The notes below the pieces were generated by a model, which worked only from the letters and a program-made list of their open reading frames with translations, was not told the DNA's origin and made no database searches. The position numbers were made by a program, and so were the translations under genes. From CAVPCZ01 sp963779225 (GTDB lineage: Bacteria; Bacteroidota; Ignavibacteria; UBA10030; UBA6906), in contig CAVZWW010000001.1 in the NCBI GenBank assembly GCA_963779225.1, positions 930,001-994,000 on the forward strand: a stretch of 64,000 bases of DNA, read 5' to 3'. This document shows, one piece after another, positions 42,085 through 52,700 of the stretch (positions are counted from its first letter, which is position 1; each line of letters starts with the position of its first letter).

Positions 42085-44160
42085 ATGAACCGAATCTTCC
42101 TTGCCGTGAGCGGAGCCTTGCTGTTTGCCGGCCTGGTCATCAACTTTGGCTCCTGTACAAAGTCCGATGACGGGCCCGTTGGACCGGCCCCGGAAGCCAG
42201 CACTTTTGGAGAATTTGGCGGTCAACCGTCCGGTGTGCTCGTCGGAAATCCCACGAACGTCCTTCTTCGTTTGACCGTATCTGCGGGCATTGTGATGATC
42301 GACACCACCGTCGTGGTGAGCACTCTGGACGCAAACGACCAGCCCGTGTCCGTATTGACGACGCTGTACGACGATGGAAAGCTCTCCCATGGAGACGACA
42401 TCATCGGAGACAAGGTCTTCAGCAACTATGTCTCGGTCAACGCACCCACCCCCGGTGACTTGCGTCTGCGTGCCTCAGCGTTGGTGGGTACAGGAACAGG
42501 CTCGGCGACCGCTTCATCTGCCGTCTTTGTTATGAAGGTCTATTCCGACTTTACTTCGCAGGACTTTGCTGCGCTGGTTTCTACGCAGCAGGCCGCTGTC
42601 AACAAATTCAAGACAGACCTTGCCGGAAATGTGGCGAATCTGTCACCTGCGGTGAATAATCTCGTCAACTGGCTGCAGACCCAGCCGGCCGTGCAGTCGG
42701 TCTCTCACGCCGGTGATCAAAGCATCAGCATTCTCTATACCTCCGGGGTGTATGGTGGACTCTTTATCTCCCAGAGGGATGCACAGGGAATAATGAATCA
42801 GGGGGGGGTCGCACAACAGGCCGGTCAGCGTCAGAAACCCTCCCTGCCCATCCACACACAGACTGTCGGGACCTCGTTCGGCCCTGCGCCGGTCCTTTCG
42901 CGACTGAACGCGGAAGGGGATTCGACGGTGATCGGAAACAGAAATGTGTTGATCTATGCACCATTTCTGAGTGCCTTCAGCACAACATGGGATGCTGCCG
43001 TAACGTCCAACGCCATATTCCAGAATGCCGGAGGCGACTTCCAGATCACCTATGTTACGAATGCAGCCGCAAACATTGCGGTTCTCGACAAGCTGACGGA
43101 TTATGGTTATGTTCTTTTGAGCACGCACGGCTCACAAGGACGGGCATTCGCAACGGGGCAAATTGCGGATACCAATGCCGCAGAATACGGGACAACCTAC
43201 AAAGCTCTTCTTAAGGCACAGAAACTCGCTATCTGGGAAAACATGGTCGTGAGTTCAACGGGTGGGGTCAACACAACGGGTAATGTCTACGTCATTCGAT
43301 ACCCCTACATTCAGGATCTGGGGGGAAAGTTCCCTAATAGCGTCATCGTCAACAGCTCGTGTGAAAGCACCATGAATCCGGATCTGTGGGATGCATTCAG
43401 GAGCAAGGGAGCTAAAGCATACTACGGATTCTCCAAAATCATCTGGACAAACTGCAGCAAAGCGGCGGACGATACGATAGCCAGGCGGCTGGCGGTGGAT
43501 CTCAAAAAGACCGGGCAGGCGTACGATGCTACGGTATGTGCGGGGGCTCCGAACGCCGTGACACAATTACTGGGCAGCACGGAACTCCACTATCCGGACT
43601 CTCTTATCAACGGCGACTTTGAGCTGGGAACGCTCTTTGGCTGGACCAAAGACGGGGACGGCCGTACGATCAGTCAACTCGCTTCCCTCAAACCGACCGG
43701 TGGCAGCTACATGGGCATTATTTCCACCGGCCTCGGATTCACCACATCGACGGGGAAGATTGTCCAGACTTTCCCCATCAAGCAAGGCCAGAGTACCCTC
43801 ACGGTCAAATGGAATTTCCTTTCAGAAGAGTTTCTCGAGTACATCGGATCTCAATTTCAGGACTACTTTGAAATCGCCATCAAGCCGGCCGGCGGAACAG
43901 AGGTGGTTCTCTTACGGAAGACGATCGATGCGCTGGCGACCGACTTTGGTGCAACGGACTCCACCGCCGGTACGCTCGTCAAAGTTTCACCGGGAATCGT
44001 CTTTGACAGAGGTGGTGTGTACATGACAGACTGGCAAACGACGCAGCTGAGTGTCACTCCATACGCGGGGAAACGTGTCACCCTGACCCTCAGAGCCGGT
44101 GATGTCGGCGACAGCAAATTCGACACAGCAATATTGCTTGACGACATCTCGGTCAAATGA
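42085..44160 (+). CDS. Lipoprotein with probable clan CD cysteine-peptidase-like domain
   Basis: 691 residues from the ATG at 42085 (GGAGG about 8 nt upstream; in-frame start at 42034 lies before the leader). Lipobox NFGS-C24. N-terminal beta-sandwich (about 35-150) with LYDDGKLSHGDDIIGDKVF, a D-x-D-rich loop. The middle (about 270-500) has the shape of clan CD peptidases: a hydrophobic strand then STH348-G, a second strand then NSSC426-ES, followed by a LWDAFRSKGAKAYYGFS segment like the L..GA.a..G that closes the fold in C25/CHAT proteins. The C-terminal 170 residues are a beta-sandwich of choice-of-anchor type (GDFELGTLFGW to LLDDISVK). Cleavage of a surface or periplasmic protein is plausible; the catalytic assignment is inference. 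A G8 tract occurs at 42801-42808. Confidence 0.7.
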   Translation: MNRIFLAVSGALLFAGLVINFGSCTKSDDGPVGPAPEASTFGEFGGQPSGVLVGNPTNVLLRLTVSAGIVMIDTTVVVSTLDANDQPVSVLTTLYDDGKLSHGDDIIGDKVFSNYVSVNAPTPGDLRLRASALVGTGTGSATASSAVFVMKVYSDFTSQDFAALVSTQQAAVNKFKTDLAGNVANLSPAVNNLVNWLQTQPAVQSVSHAGDQSISILYTSGVYGGLFISQRDAQGIMNQGGVAQQAGQRQKPSLPIHTQTVGTSFGPAPVLSRLNAEGDSTVIGNRNVLIYAPFLSAFSTTWDAAVTSNAIFQNAGGDFQITYVTNAAANIAVLDKLTDYGYVLLSTHGSQGRAFATGQIADTNAAEYGTTYKALLKAQKLAIWENMVVSSTGGVNTTGNVYVIRYPYIQDLGGKFPNSVIVNSSCESTMNPDLWDAFRSKGAKAYYGFSKIIWTNCSKAADDTIARRLAVDLKKTGQAYDATVCAGAPNAVTQLLGSTELHYPDSLINGDFELGTLFGWTKDGDGRTISQLASLKPTGGSYMGIISTGLGFTTSTGKIVQTFPIKQGQSTLTVKWNFLSEEFLEYIGSQFQDYFEIAIKPAGGTEVVLLRKTIDALATDFGATDSTAGTLVKVSPGIVFDRGGVYMTDWQTTQLSVTPYAGKRVTLTLRAGDVGDSKFDTAILLDDISVK

Positions 44161-44200
44161 GTGCACGCGGCCGGAGCGTGTACATAGCCATCAGGCAACA

Positions 44201-44674
44201 ATGACTCAAAGCATTGCAGCCCTCCTTCTTGGATTCTGGCTGCTTGAATGCGGCGACGGCAATGGATCGATGAACGTCTATTACTATGACGGCGGAAACC
44301 GATCGCAGGTGCACCTGCAATCATCCGATGCGACCGCGGTGCGCAAAGCTCTCTTCCGTCTCGTTGAGGAGAGTGATGACAGACTGAGCGTGTATGTCGG
44401 AAAGGCGATGAGAGAACAGATCACGACATCTGACACCGTCGTTGAAGTTGTGCTCTCCTCTACCGTCTCATTGAATTCTTCCGTCCTTGGAACTCATCGT
44501 GTCAGGAGAGTTCTTCTTCCCATAACTGGATATCTTGGAGGAAACGACAGAGACCCGGGCGCCATTTTCCTTATCGGAGATGAAGAGTACCTTTCGACAC
44601 CGCTGGGAAATTCGAGGGGGCGTCCGCTCGTTCGCGAAATCTTCAGAATCGTTGAAGGCGCCAGAGACCAGTAG
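44201..44674 (+). CDS. Small hypothetical lipoprotein
   Basis: 157 residues from the ATG at 44201 (an AGG about 6 nt upstream), 40 nt after the previous stop, so probably same transcript. A short hydrophobic leader ends WLLE-C17, a lipobox-like site, though the n-region lacks the usual positive charges. The rest is a mixed alpha/beta protein with no motif I recognise: YYYDGGNRSQVHL, a segment of DATAVRKALFRLVEES, and a C-terminal strand-helix. A longer frame to 44099 overlaps the previous gene and is unlikely. The strong terminator at 44741 follows. Confidence 0.65.
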   Translation: MTQSIAALLLGFWLLECGDGNGSMNVYYYDGGNRSQVHLQSSDATAVRKALFRLVEESDDRLSVYVGKAMREQITTSDTVVEVVLSSTVSLNSSVLGTHRVRRVLLPITGYLGGNDRDPGAIFLIGDEEYLSTPLGNSRGRPLVREIFRIVEGARDQ

Positions 44675-44740
44675 GAGACGATCCTTCCTTGCGGTCAAAG
44701 ACCTGAAACCCGTCAGTGCTTTCAGCGCGGCGGTCTTTAG

Positions 44741-44787
44741 AAGGAAAAAGCCCGGGAAGCTCTTGGCCTCCAGGGCTTTCCTTTTTT
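44741..44787 (+). terminator. Terminator of the lipoprotein transcript
   Basis: AAGGAAA-AA-GCCC pairs with GGGCTTTCCTT (two-base bulge) and is followed by a T6 run at 44782-44787. Confidence 0.75.
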
Positions 44788-44896
44788 GGGTGGGTGGGGA
44801 AGCCGGCCGCGACGCCCCCGTATCAGCCACTCCATCGCACACATGCAGGAGACTCGTCAGGGACGGGGCAGACGAGGGGCCCCGGCCCTGGCGCCA

Positions 44897-47800
44897 CTAC
44901 TTCATCAGCAGGAGTTTCAGGCTTCTGACGTATCCTTCCTTCTGTCCCGTGATTGACCGCGCCTCGATCCTGCACACGTACATGCCGCTCGCCTTCCCCC
45001 GGGCATCCCAATTGCTCTCGAAGTACCCGGCCCCCAGGACCCCTTGCTGAAGCGTTGCCACTTCACGTCCGAGCAGGTCAAAGATCTTGAGCGTCACCTC
45101 GGCCCGCTCGGGAAGGGCGTAGCGGATGACCGTGGTAGGATTGAAAGGGTTCGGGTAGTTGCCATACATGGCATATGCTGTCGGCACGGCGCTGGCCTCA
45201 ATCTGGCGTACGCCGGTGACCGGGATAACACGGAGCACAGCGACGCTGCTCAGCACTGACCGCGAGGCACTTGACACGTGGACGCGGTATTTGCCCGCAT
45301 CGCCGCTTTGCACATTCACAAGAGAAAGCACGGAGTCGGTTTCGCCCGGCAGGGCCACGTCGTTTCGCTGCCACTGGTAGGTGGGTGGTGGTACCCCGCC
45401 GGCGGTGACCCTGAAGGTTGCAGTGCCACCTTCCTGCACTACCTGATCCTCAGGTACCTTGAGAATCGTGGGGGGAACCGATTTCGGAGCCACGACATAT
45501 TCCGTTGCAGCGGATTCGCTGGTCTGGAATTCTGAGCGGAATGCGCGGGCCCGTACCGTATGACCGCCGAGCGAAAGGCTGAAGGGGCCTGTGTAGTCCG
45601 CCGATGTGGCCGTCGGCAGGCTCCCATCGAGCGTATATCGGATCTTTGTATCTCCTCCGGTAGTGGCTGTCGTGATGTGCACGACCACGGTGTCGATCAG
45701 GTCCCCTCCCGGCGGCGTTATCACTGGAGTGGCACACTTGAACAGAAACGACGCCCCCGCTGCCCCGCTCTCCTGGAAGAACGAACGGTACCCCTTGGCT
45801 GTGATCGCTTTTGAACTGTTCAGGGTGAACGGTGAAGCGTAGGTCCGTGAGGGAAGCGATATCGGAAGGACCGTCGAGGGATCCGTGCCGTCATCCGTGT
45901 AGGCGATTTGTCCGAACGCCGTCGCCGTGGCCAGCGTCACCTGTACCGGGTTGTCGAATACCCCTCCATTCGGTGAGATCGTCGGCATCTCGACCGTTCC
46001 CAACGGGGCCACGACCTGGAGGCCGCCTGTCTGGACGATCTGGCTCGCGGTGCGGCCGGTTCTGAACGCGCGCACTTTGAAGAACCATGTGTTTCCGATA
46101 CCCGTCCAGTTGAAGGGGCCCGTGTAGGTGATCCCGCCCGGGCCTGTTTCCGTCGGGTCTGCGGGCACAATGTTGGTACCAACACTGTACCGGATGACTG
46201 CCCCTTCGGTCGCGCAATCCATCGTCATTATGAAGCCGTTCACAAAGATCTGTCCGTTGAACGGGGTCACGGTGGGAGTCTCTGTTGTTGCCACCTGTGC
46301 CGAGAATCCCTGGAAAAATGCCGCCGCCGCTGCACTCGGGGCGATCCCGTCGAGATACGCTCGTGCGCGGACGGTGTACGAACCGATCCCGAGCGTGAAG
46401 GGCCCCGTGTACAACGTGCTGTTCGTGTTCGGATCCGTGTTGTTGGTGGTGTACCGGATGGTCGCGCCCGGCGTTGACGAGGCGAGTGTCACCTCGACAG
46501 TTCCGGAATAGCTGCCGCCGTTGGGGGTGATGGTCGGGATGGCCGCCTGGACCGCAATGACAAATGCCGCCTCGGCAGTTGCACTGATCGACGCACCGAC
46601 AAATGCCCGCGCCTTGACCGTCCCGGTTGTGTTGACCGGAACGGGATTTGTATACAGCGGAGAAGTGATCGACGGAGTGGACCCATTCGTTGTGTACCGG
46701 ATAGCAGCCCCCGGCAGGGAGGAGTACATAGTGACATACACGGGTTCGGAGAAGGCCCCTCCGGCCGGATTGAACGTCGGTGGCACGATGGAATTCGTCA
46801 CGAAATATACTGCCGAGACTATCTGACTCGGGGCATATCCGGACCGAAATGCCCTTACCCGCAGCGGAGTATAGTTTTTGAAGGTCAAAGGACCCGTGTA
46901 GGAGGCCGAAGTCTCCGTCGGCTCCAATCCGGTCGTGGTGTACCGTATTGACGCGTTCGGCGTTGTTGTGCTGATCGTTGCGACCACGGAGTCGATGTAG
47001 TTGCCGTCGCCGGGAGTAATCACCGGATCGGCCACCTGCAAGGTGACCGTCGTGAGGATGTAGTCGGCCTCGACGATCGGACTCGGGACCCGACCTTCTC
47101 TGAAGGCGCGCGCCCTGATGGTGTTCGAATATCTCTGGAAGATGTATCCGTTCCCCGGGACGAACTCGAAGGAATGCGGTGTCGGCTCGCTCCCATCCAG
47201 TGTGTAGCTAATGCGCGTATTCGCAATCGTGGAACTGCCACTGAACTCCAACCGCACCTCCAGCGGGGAGGGATACGTGCCCGATGCCGGCACGAACACG
47301 GGAGGATCCGTGCGGGTTTCCACACGCTTGGCATAGAGCGACCGGATTCCGTCAATGTCGTCCTGCCGGAGATCGGAGACCGGCCCGAAATGGATCGGTG
47401 CCATGACAACGCTGTCGACGTCGCTGTGGAGCAGGCCGAGTCCATGCCCGATTTCGTGGAGCGCGATGGAAAATATATCGAGATCGGAACCGATTCTCCA
47501 GCTTTCGGCTTCGTCGAAGTGGAGGTCACCGGCTCTCGGGTCGGCCACCGGCGGATCAGGAAGGAAACAATGCGCGGCGACTCCGCCCGTACCGTCGAAC
47601 GCACTGCTCACACCGTCGCCATGATTGCCGGATGCCCAGCTGATATCGACACTCCGGAGCATGTTCGGGACTACGGTTTCGGACCAGGTGATGGCGGCGT
47701 ACTTCGCCCACAGGTCAAGGGCGGCCTCCACTTCGGCCTCTTCGCCGGTGACATCCGGGGTGCCGTTTACAAAGTGATAGAGCAACGACGCGCTGCCGAG

Positions 47801-48493
47801 TCCGGGGCCGTCCCACCCGTTGCCGTTCGTCGCGAACTCCGCAACAGGTCCGATCGGTGTCATTGCGCCCGCACAGACACGCGAGAGGTCCTTTGATGTC
47901 ATCCGTTCAGGCGCTCCGTACACATAGCTGACCTCATCAAGCCCCGCGACTGCCTCCGCGACACCTCTGTCGCCGCGCACCAGAATGATTGTGGGCCTGT
48001 ACGCTATAGGCGACAGCAGCTCTCCCCCCGACGCTTCAATCGCAGTCCGCGACTTGTCCACGTCTGCTGTGCCGTGCAGATACACGAGCAGCTTCCGTGG
48101 ACCCTGTTCGTTGAGGACACGCGAACTGAGTTTATCCCGGGCCGTGAGTTCCCCCATCCAGCGGATGTCCGGCACAGCCCCGGGGTCAAATCCCTCAGGC
48201 ACAAATGCAGCCACGGTGTTGCCGGGTATGTACGAAGCAACCCGAACTCCCTTCTCGCTGAGCTTTTCGACGACAGACTCGGAGAGGGGTTGATCCCATT
48301 GAATCAGGTAGTGCCGCGGACCGGTCAGCGTACGGAGAGCCGAAACCGTCATGGGCGTGGGGGTGAACTGGCGCGATTTCAGGCGGATTTCATATGCGCC
48401 GGGTGCCGACGCGAGACTCGCCTGTCCTGAAACTACTGGCGCCCAGGCAAAAATGAGGCATATTCCAAACCAATACTTTGTGCGAATTAGCAT
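44897..48493 (-). CDS. Matrixin-like metalloprotease with seven chitobiase-C-type repeats, Ig domain and T9SS tail
   Basis: 1,198 residues from the ATG at 48493 (GGAGG upstream; a GTG directly before it is the alternative). Signal peptide ends at VSGQ. A prodomain-like segment (about 40-170) precedes an M10 zincin: H346-E-I-G-H350-GLGLLH356, with a Met-turn candidate in SVVMAP, preceded by AHCFLPDPPVADPRAGDLHFDE, the structural metal loop of matrixins. Then seven tandem modules of about 90 residues, each with a P-x-[IFV]-x-P-x-x-G opening and an IRYT-x-[DN]-G core as in chitobiase C-terminal-like domains, an Ig-like domain (PPTILKVPEDQVVQEGG) and a T9SS signal (NYPNPFNPTT near 45150) ending LKLLLMK. 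Likely secreted protease or surface protein that binds a polymer via the repeats. Confidence 0.88.
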   Translation of the reverse strand: MLIRTKYWFGICLIFAWAPVVSGQASLASAPGAYEIRLKSRQFTPTPMTVSALRTLTGPRHYLIQWDQPLSESVVEKLSEKGVRVASYIPGNTVAAFVPEGFDPGAVPDIRWMGELTARDKLSSRVLNEQGPRKLLVYLHGTADVDKSRTAIEASGGELLSPIAYRPTIILVRGDRGVAEAVAGLDEVSYVYGAPERMTSKDLSRVCAGAMTPIGPVAEFATNGNGWDGPGLGSASLLYHFVNGTPDVTGEEAEVEAALDLWAKYAAITWSETVVPNMLRSVDISWASGNHGDGVSSAFDGTGGVAAHCFLPDPPVADPRAGDLHFDEAESWRIGSDLDIFSIALHEIGHGLGLLHSDVDSVVMAPIHFGPVSDLRQDDIDGIRSLYAKRVETRTDPPVFVPASGTYPSPLEVRLEFSGSSTIANTRISYTLDGSEPTPHSFEFVPGNGYIFQRYSNTIRARAFREGRVPSPIVEADYILTTVTLQVADPVITPGDGNYIDSVVATISTTTPNASIRYTTTGLEPTETSASYTGPLTFKNYTPLRVRAFRSGYAPSQIVSAVYFVTNSIVPPTFNPAGGAFSEPVYVTMYSSLPGAAIRYTTNGSTPSITSPLYTNPVPVNTTGTVKARAFVGASISATAEAAFVIAVQAAIPTITPNGGSYSGTVEVTLASSTPGATIRYTTNNTDPNTNSTLYTGPFTLGIGSYTVRARAYLDGIAPSAAAAAFFQGFSAQVATTETPTVTPFNGQIFVNGFIMTMDCATEGAVIRYSVGTNIVPADPTETGPGGITYTGPFNWTGIGNTWFFKVRAFRTGRTASQIVQTGGLQVVAPLGTVEMPTISPNGGVFDNPVQVTLATATAFGQIAYTDDGTDPSTVLPISLPSRTYASPFTLNSSKAITAKGYRSFFQESGAAGASFLFKCATPVITPPGGDLIDTVVVHITTATTGGDTKIRYTLDGSLPTATSADYTGPFSLSLGGHTVRARAFRSEFQTSESAATEYVVAPKSVPPTILKVPEDQVVQEGGTATFRVTAGGVPPPTYQWQRNDVALPGETDSVLSLVNVQSGDAGKYRVHVSSASRSVLSSVAVLRVIPVTGVRQIEASAVPTAYAMYGNYPNPFNPTTVIRYALPERAEVTLKIFDLLGREVATLQQGVLGAGYFESNWDARGKASGMYVCRIEARSITGQKEGYVRSLKLLLMK

Positions 48494-48526
48494 CACCGGA
48501 ATCCTCCGTACTCTGAATGTGTGTGT

Positions 48527-48886
48527 TTAGGGAACGATGTCGGCCAGCTGTATCAGGTCTTCTTTTAGAAGATACGCCTCTGCACCGAGCCGCCGGGCTT
48601 CGGTCCGGAGATCGGGATCATCAAAAGAGGTCACTACGACAATGCGGGCTCCAGGGTCCACCGAACGGATGCGGCGCATGGCCTCCAACCCGTCCATACC
48701 CGGCATTTGCAGGTCCATCAACACCAGGTCCGGGTTTGCCGCGGCATAGCGCGCCACCGCCTCATGACCATCAGCGCATTCGACAATCAGCGATGCACTG
48801 GTCCCCAGAACCATTCTGATCATTGACCGCATCGCCGCGCTATCATCGACGATCATGATTGTCGCACATAGTGAGTGCTTCTGCAT
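48527..48886 (-). CDS. Single-domain CheY-like response regulator
   Basis: 119 residues; the frame is open upstream to 49036 but that part is Pro-rich and unlike a receiver. Receiver fold with acidic pair D14-D15, phosphoacceptor D58 in LMDLQMPGMDG, T in VVTSFDD and Lys in LLKED. There is no output domain, so it must act by protein contact or as a phosphate sink. The weak start context (no good ribosome site) leaves an alternative ATG at 48856, but that would remove part of strand 1. It lies 33 nt upstream of the matrixin gene on the same strand. Confidence 0.85.
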   Translation of the reverse strand: MQKHSLCATIMIVDDSAAMRSMIRMVLGTSASLIVECADGHEAVARYAAANPDLVLMDLQMPGMDGLEAMRRIRSVDPGARIVVVTSFDDPDLRTEARRLGAEAYLLKEDLIQLADIVP

Positions 48887-49109
48887 GGAGGTGCAAGATA
48901 CCGCAAAGGGGTATGGTCGCGCATGAGTGTTTCCCCCTGTTCTTTGCCGGGGGAGGATACTCATTTTTCCTGGGGGGAAACACCCGGCGGGCGAAGTGCA
49001 GGGGACTTCTGGAAAACCCGGAATTGCGGGCTGCACACCATGCTTCCTCCCGAACGCCCGAAATAGGCGGGAAGGACAGGGCCGGTCCTGCGGAAGCGGG
49101 GACGGGATG

Positions 49110-49763
49110 TCAGATATGCCGGCGGTTCTCGATGGCGAATTTCAGGAGACTGTGGCTTCCGCGAAGCTGCAGTTTCGAACAGATGCTCGTGCGGTGGTTT
49201 TCGACGGTTTTGGGACTGATGAACAGGACAGCGGCAATTTCCCGGCTGGTTTTGTTCTGGGCGATCAACTTCAGGACGCGTCGTTCCATGCCTGTAAGCG
49301 TGGTGAGGTTCAGCGCGTATCCCGAAGTACCGGCTTCTCTGGTGCGTCGGCCCAGGATGTGGCCGGACAGCGAAGGACTGACGTAGTACCCCCCGTCCGC
49401 AACGGCACGAAGTGCGGCCACAATATCCTGCACCGCATTCTCCTTGAGCACGTATCCTTTAACGCCCAGATCCATAGCCTCGTTGAACATGTCTTCCTCC
49501 TGGTACATGGTCAAGACGATCACGTTGACGGGACGCCCTTCATCCCGGATAGTCTTCATGAGGGTGAGCCCTCCCATTACGGGCATGTCGAGGTCGGTCA
49601 CGAGAATGTCGGGTGCCAGCGATGTCAGCGCCTCCAGCGTCTGTGTGCCGTCTGACGACTCGCCGACCACCTCGATATCCGTCTGGTTTCTGAGGATGCT
49701 CCGGACCCCTTCCCGGAAGAGAGGATGGTCATCGGCGATCAGGACACGAATGGGGCGCTGCAT
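49110..49763 (-). CDS. NarL/LuxR-type response regulator
   Basis: 217 residues. Receiver with D11-D12, phosphoacceptor D57 in VTDLDMPVMGG and Lys in VLKEN, then a LuxR HTH (about 152-215) with LTGMERRVLKLIAQNKTSREIAAVLFISPKTVENHRT. Its ATG overlaps the stop of the propeller histidine kinase by one base (TGATG), so the two are a coupled two-component pair. It probably activates transcription of nearby genes, possibly the matrixin, when phosphorylated; the target promoter is not recognisable. Confidence 0.94.
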   Translation of the reverse strand: MQRPIRVLIADDHPLFREGVRSILRNQTDIEVVGESSDGTQTLEALTSLAPDILVTDLDMPVMGGLTLMKTIRDEGRPVNVIVLTMYQEEDMFNEAMDLGVKGYVLKENAVQDIVAALRAVADGGYYVSPSLSGHILGRRTREAGTSGYALNLTTLTGMERRVLKLIAQNKTSREIAAVLFISPKTVENHRTSICSKLQLRGSHSLLKFAIENRRHI

Positions 49764-52700
49764 CAGGTTGCTCCTTCTGGAATCGGGATAACAACGGTGA
49801 CGCGAGTCCCGGCTCCGGGGGACGACACAATCTCGGCGGTACCGCTGAGGATCTGCGCGCGCTCGCGGATGCCGGTGAGGCCGAAACCTGATTCCGCGGA
49901 AGGGGACGACGCTGGGAACCCCCTGCCGTTGTCAGAGATTTGGATGATGAGTTTCCGGCCGGCCCTCCGGATGTCTACTCCTGCGGTGGTGGCCTGCGCG
50001 TATTTCACGATATTGCTCAGACCCTCCTGGACGATCCGGTAGATGTTGATCGCAAGTTCCGGAGGAACAAGGCTGTCGATATTTTCGATCGCCACAAACA
50101 ACGCGATCTGTGTGGACTGTTCCACTTGACGGCAAGCCCCCCGGAGGGCTTTAGTCAGACCCAGCCGGTCGAGTTGGTAGGGACGCAGACCATACGAAAT
50201 TTCCCGGACTTCGCCGATCGTGCGGCTCGCCAGATCAGAGATCTCCTGCAGTTGTTCCCGTGTGCCGGAGGAGTCGCCCAGACCGAGGAGTGCGCGGTTC
50301 TTGATCAGCAGAAGGTTCTGACCGAGACTGTCATGGAGTTCGGCGGCGATCCTCTTCCGTTCGCCTTCTTGAGACTCGATCAACTGTTGCAGGAATCGTT
50401 GCCGGGTCGCCCATTCTTTCCGGAGTGCTTTTCTGCGCAGTGTAACGACCGCGGCGATACCGGCGAGGATTGCCATCGCGGCTCCCGCCCGGAACCACCA
50501 GGCGTGCCAGTAGGGCGGAGCGATGGTGAGCCGCAGGGCTGCTTCCCTGCCGCTCCAGACACCGTCCCGGTTTGTTCCACGGACCCGCACGGTGTAGTCA
50601 CCGTGGCCCAGGTTCGTGTAAGCCGCGTACCGCCGCGTCCCCGCGTCCCTCCACTCATGGTCGAATCCTTCAAGCAGGAAGGCGTACTTGTTGTTTTCGG
50701 GGTGCGCGAAGTCCAGCGAGGCAGCTTCGAACGAGAAATGATTCTGTCCGTGCGTGAGGCGGAGCACGCCCGACAGTGCGAGCGCGGAATCGAGGTCTAT
50801 TTTCCTGGCGAATATCTGGAACCCCGACATCACCACGGTCGGCTCGAAGGGGATATCCCGGACTTCGGCGGGAAAAAACCGGTTGAGTCCTCCAATCCCG
50901 CCGAAGTACAACTCGCCCGTCGCATCGGCACAAGCGGCTCCCGCGTTGAATTCCATGCTCTGCAGTCCATCCGTCATGGAATAGGTTCGGAAGAATTGCG
51001 CGGTGGAATCAGCATCCATGCGCGGATGCCAGCGGGCTGCCGTGAAACGTGTCAGCCCCAGGTTGCTGCTGAGCCAGAGGTTTTGCTCCCGGTCCGCGAG
51101 CACTCCATAGACATAAGCGTTGGGCAGTCCGCTCCGTTCATCAATGACCGTGAAGGTGTCCGTCCGGGGGTCATATCGGTTCAGGCCGCCCCCCATGGTG
51201 CCGAACCAGACAAACCCCGCGGTGTCTTCGCACGCCGCCACGACGACCGCATGACTGATTGTTCCCGGTTTGCCGGGGATCATTCGGTAGGTTCGTACCC
51301 TGTCAGAGGGGGGATCGATGCGATTCAGTCCTCCGTACGTTCCCACCCATATCGTGCCGCGGCTGTCCTCAAAGAGCATGCGGACTATACGGTGGCTAAT
51401 TCGGGAGGAATCCTGAGCGTCGTGCCGGAAGTGCCGCGTGCCAACGGGTTTCCGGCCTGACCTGTCGACGCTGAGGAAGTGCAGGAGACCCTCTTGTGTC
51501 CCCACCCAGTAGGTGCCGCGGCTGTCCTGAAGAAACGCAAACACATGCCTGCCACCATCCACCCCCATGTCGAACCGGATCGGGCGTACCGGTCGATGTC
51601 CGTGACTTCTGGCTACTCTGTTCAGCCCGCCGCCGTAAGTACCCACCCATAACACGCCGTCCCGATCGAAGGCCAGCGTACGCACATCGTCGCTGCTTAA
51701 CGATGCGGAATGTCCCGGATCGTGCCGCAGGGTTATTATGGCTCCGGTGGCATGGTTGATATGGGCGATGCCACCTCCGGTGGTTCCGACCCAGAACCCG
51801 GCCGGCTCCGTCACGATTGCGCGGACCGGTCCCGGTGGAAAATCGACGGACCTGAACGGGTCGTGCTTGTAGAGGCGGAATTTTGGGGCAGCCGTTTCTC
51901 GGTAAGACACACCCCCGCCCCGCGTTCCCACCCACATCACGCCCGAGCGATCGACGAGGATGGCGTGCACCGTGTTTGATGCAAGGCTCCCGGGGTCGGT
52001 GGCGCTGTGTAGAACACGTTGGACCTGATTCCTCCCTTGGTTTCCGGAACCGGACGAGAGCCGGTTCAGGCCCTCCCACGTGCCGATCCAGAGATCGCCG
52101 GATGGATCTTCGCAGAATGCCTGCACCACATCTCCAGTAATCGATCCGGGGTTGTCCGGCTGCGACGAGAAATGGAGTAGGTTTGTGCACCGCCCATCTT
52201 GTACCGAGAGTCTGTAGACGCCGGCGTCGAACGTGCCCACCCACAGGTCACCCGACTGGTCTGTGAAGAGCTCTTCGATTTTCGTGCACACGCCTGAGGG
52301 GATGCCGGTCTCCTGGGGCCCGCGGAAACGGTTAGACAATCTCCCCTCATTCTTCCATTCGAGACGCCAGAGTCCGGCGCCGTCCGTGCCGATCCAGAGC
52401 CCGCCGCTATCAGAGAGGATGGCCCGCACGGCATGTCCGGCCGGAAAAGTGGATTCATCCGGCGCCAAGGCGGGCGTGTAACTGTCCGACGTTTGTGGAT
52501 CGATGGCGTACAGGTTCCCTTGCTGGGTTCCCACCCAGACGCGACCGTATGGATCGGTGCAGAGGGCCCTGATGCGCCCGTCGCGCTGCGTGGCCGGCGT
52601 GCTTGAATCCGGTGCGAACCGTGTAAATCGGCGCGACCCGGGTATGTGGCGGTTCACACCGGCGGCCATCGATCCGATCCATAGGGCCCCGAGCGAGTCT

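Noticed and set aside
49940..51460. Plus-strand ORF of 506 codons opposite the propeller histidine kinase
   Set aside because: The minus strand there encodes consistent Reg_prop repeats and HisKA_3; the plus-strand product has no domain or start signal.
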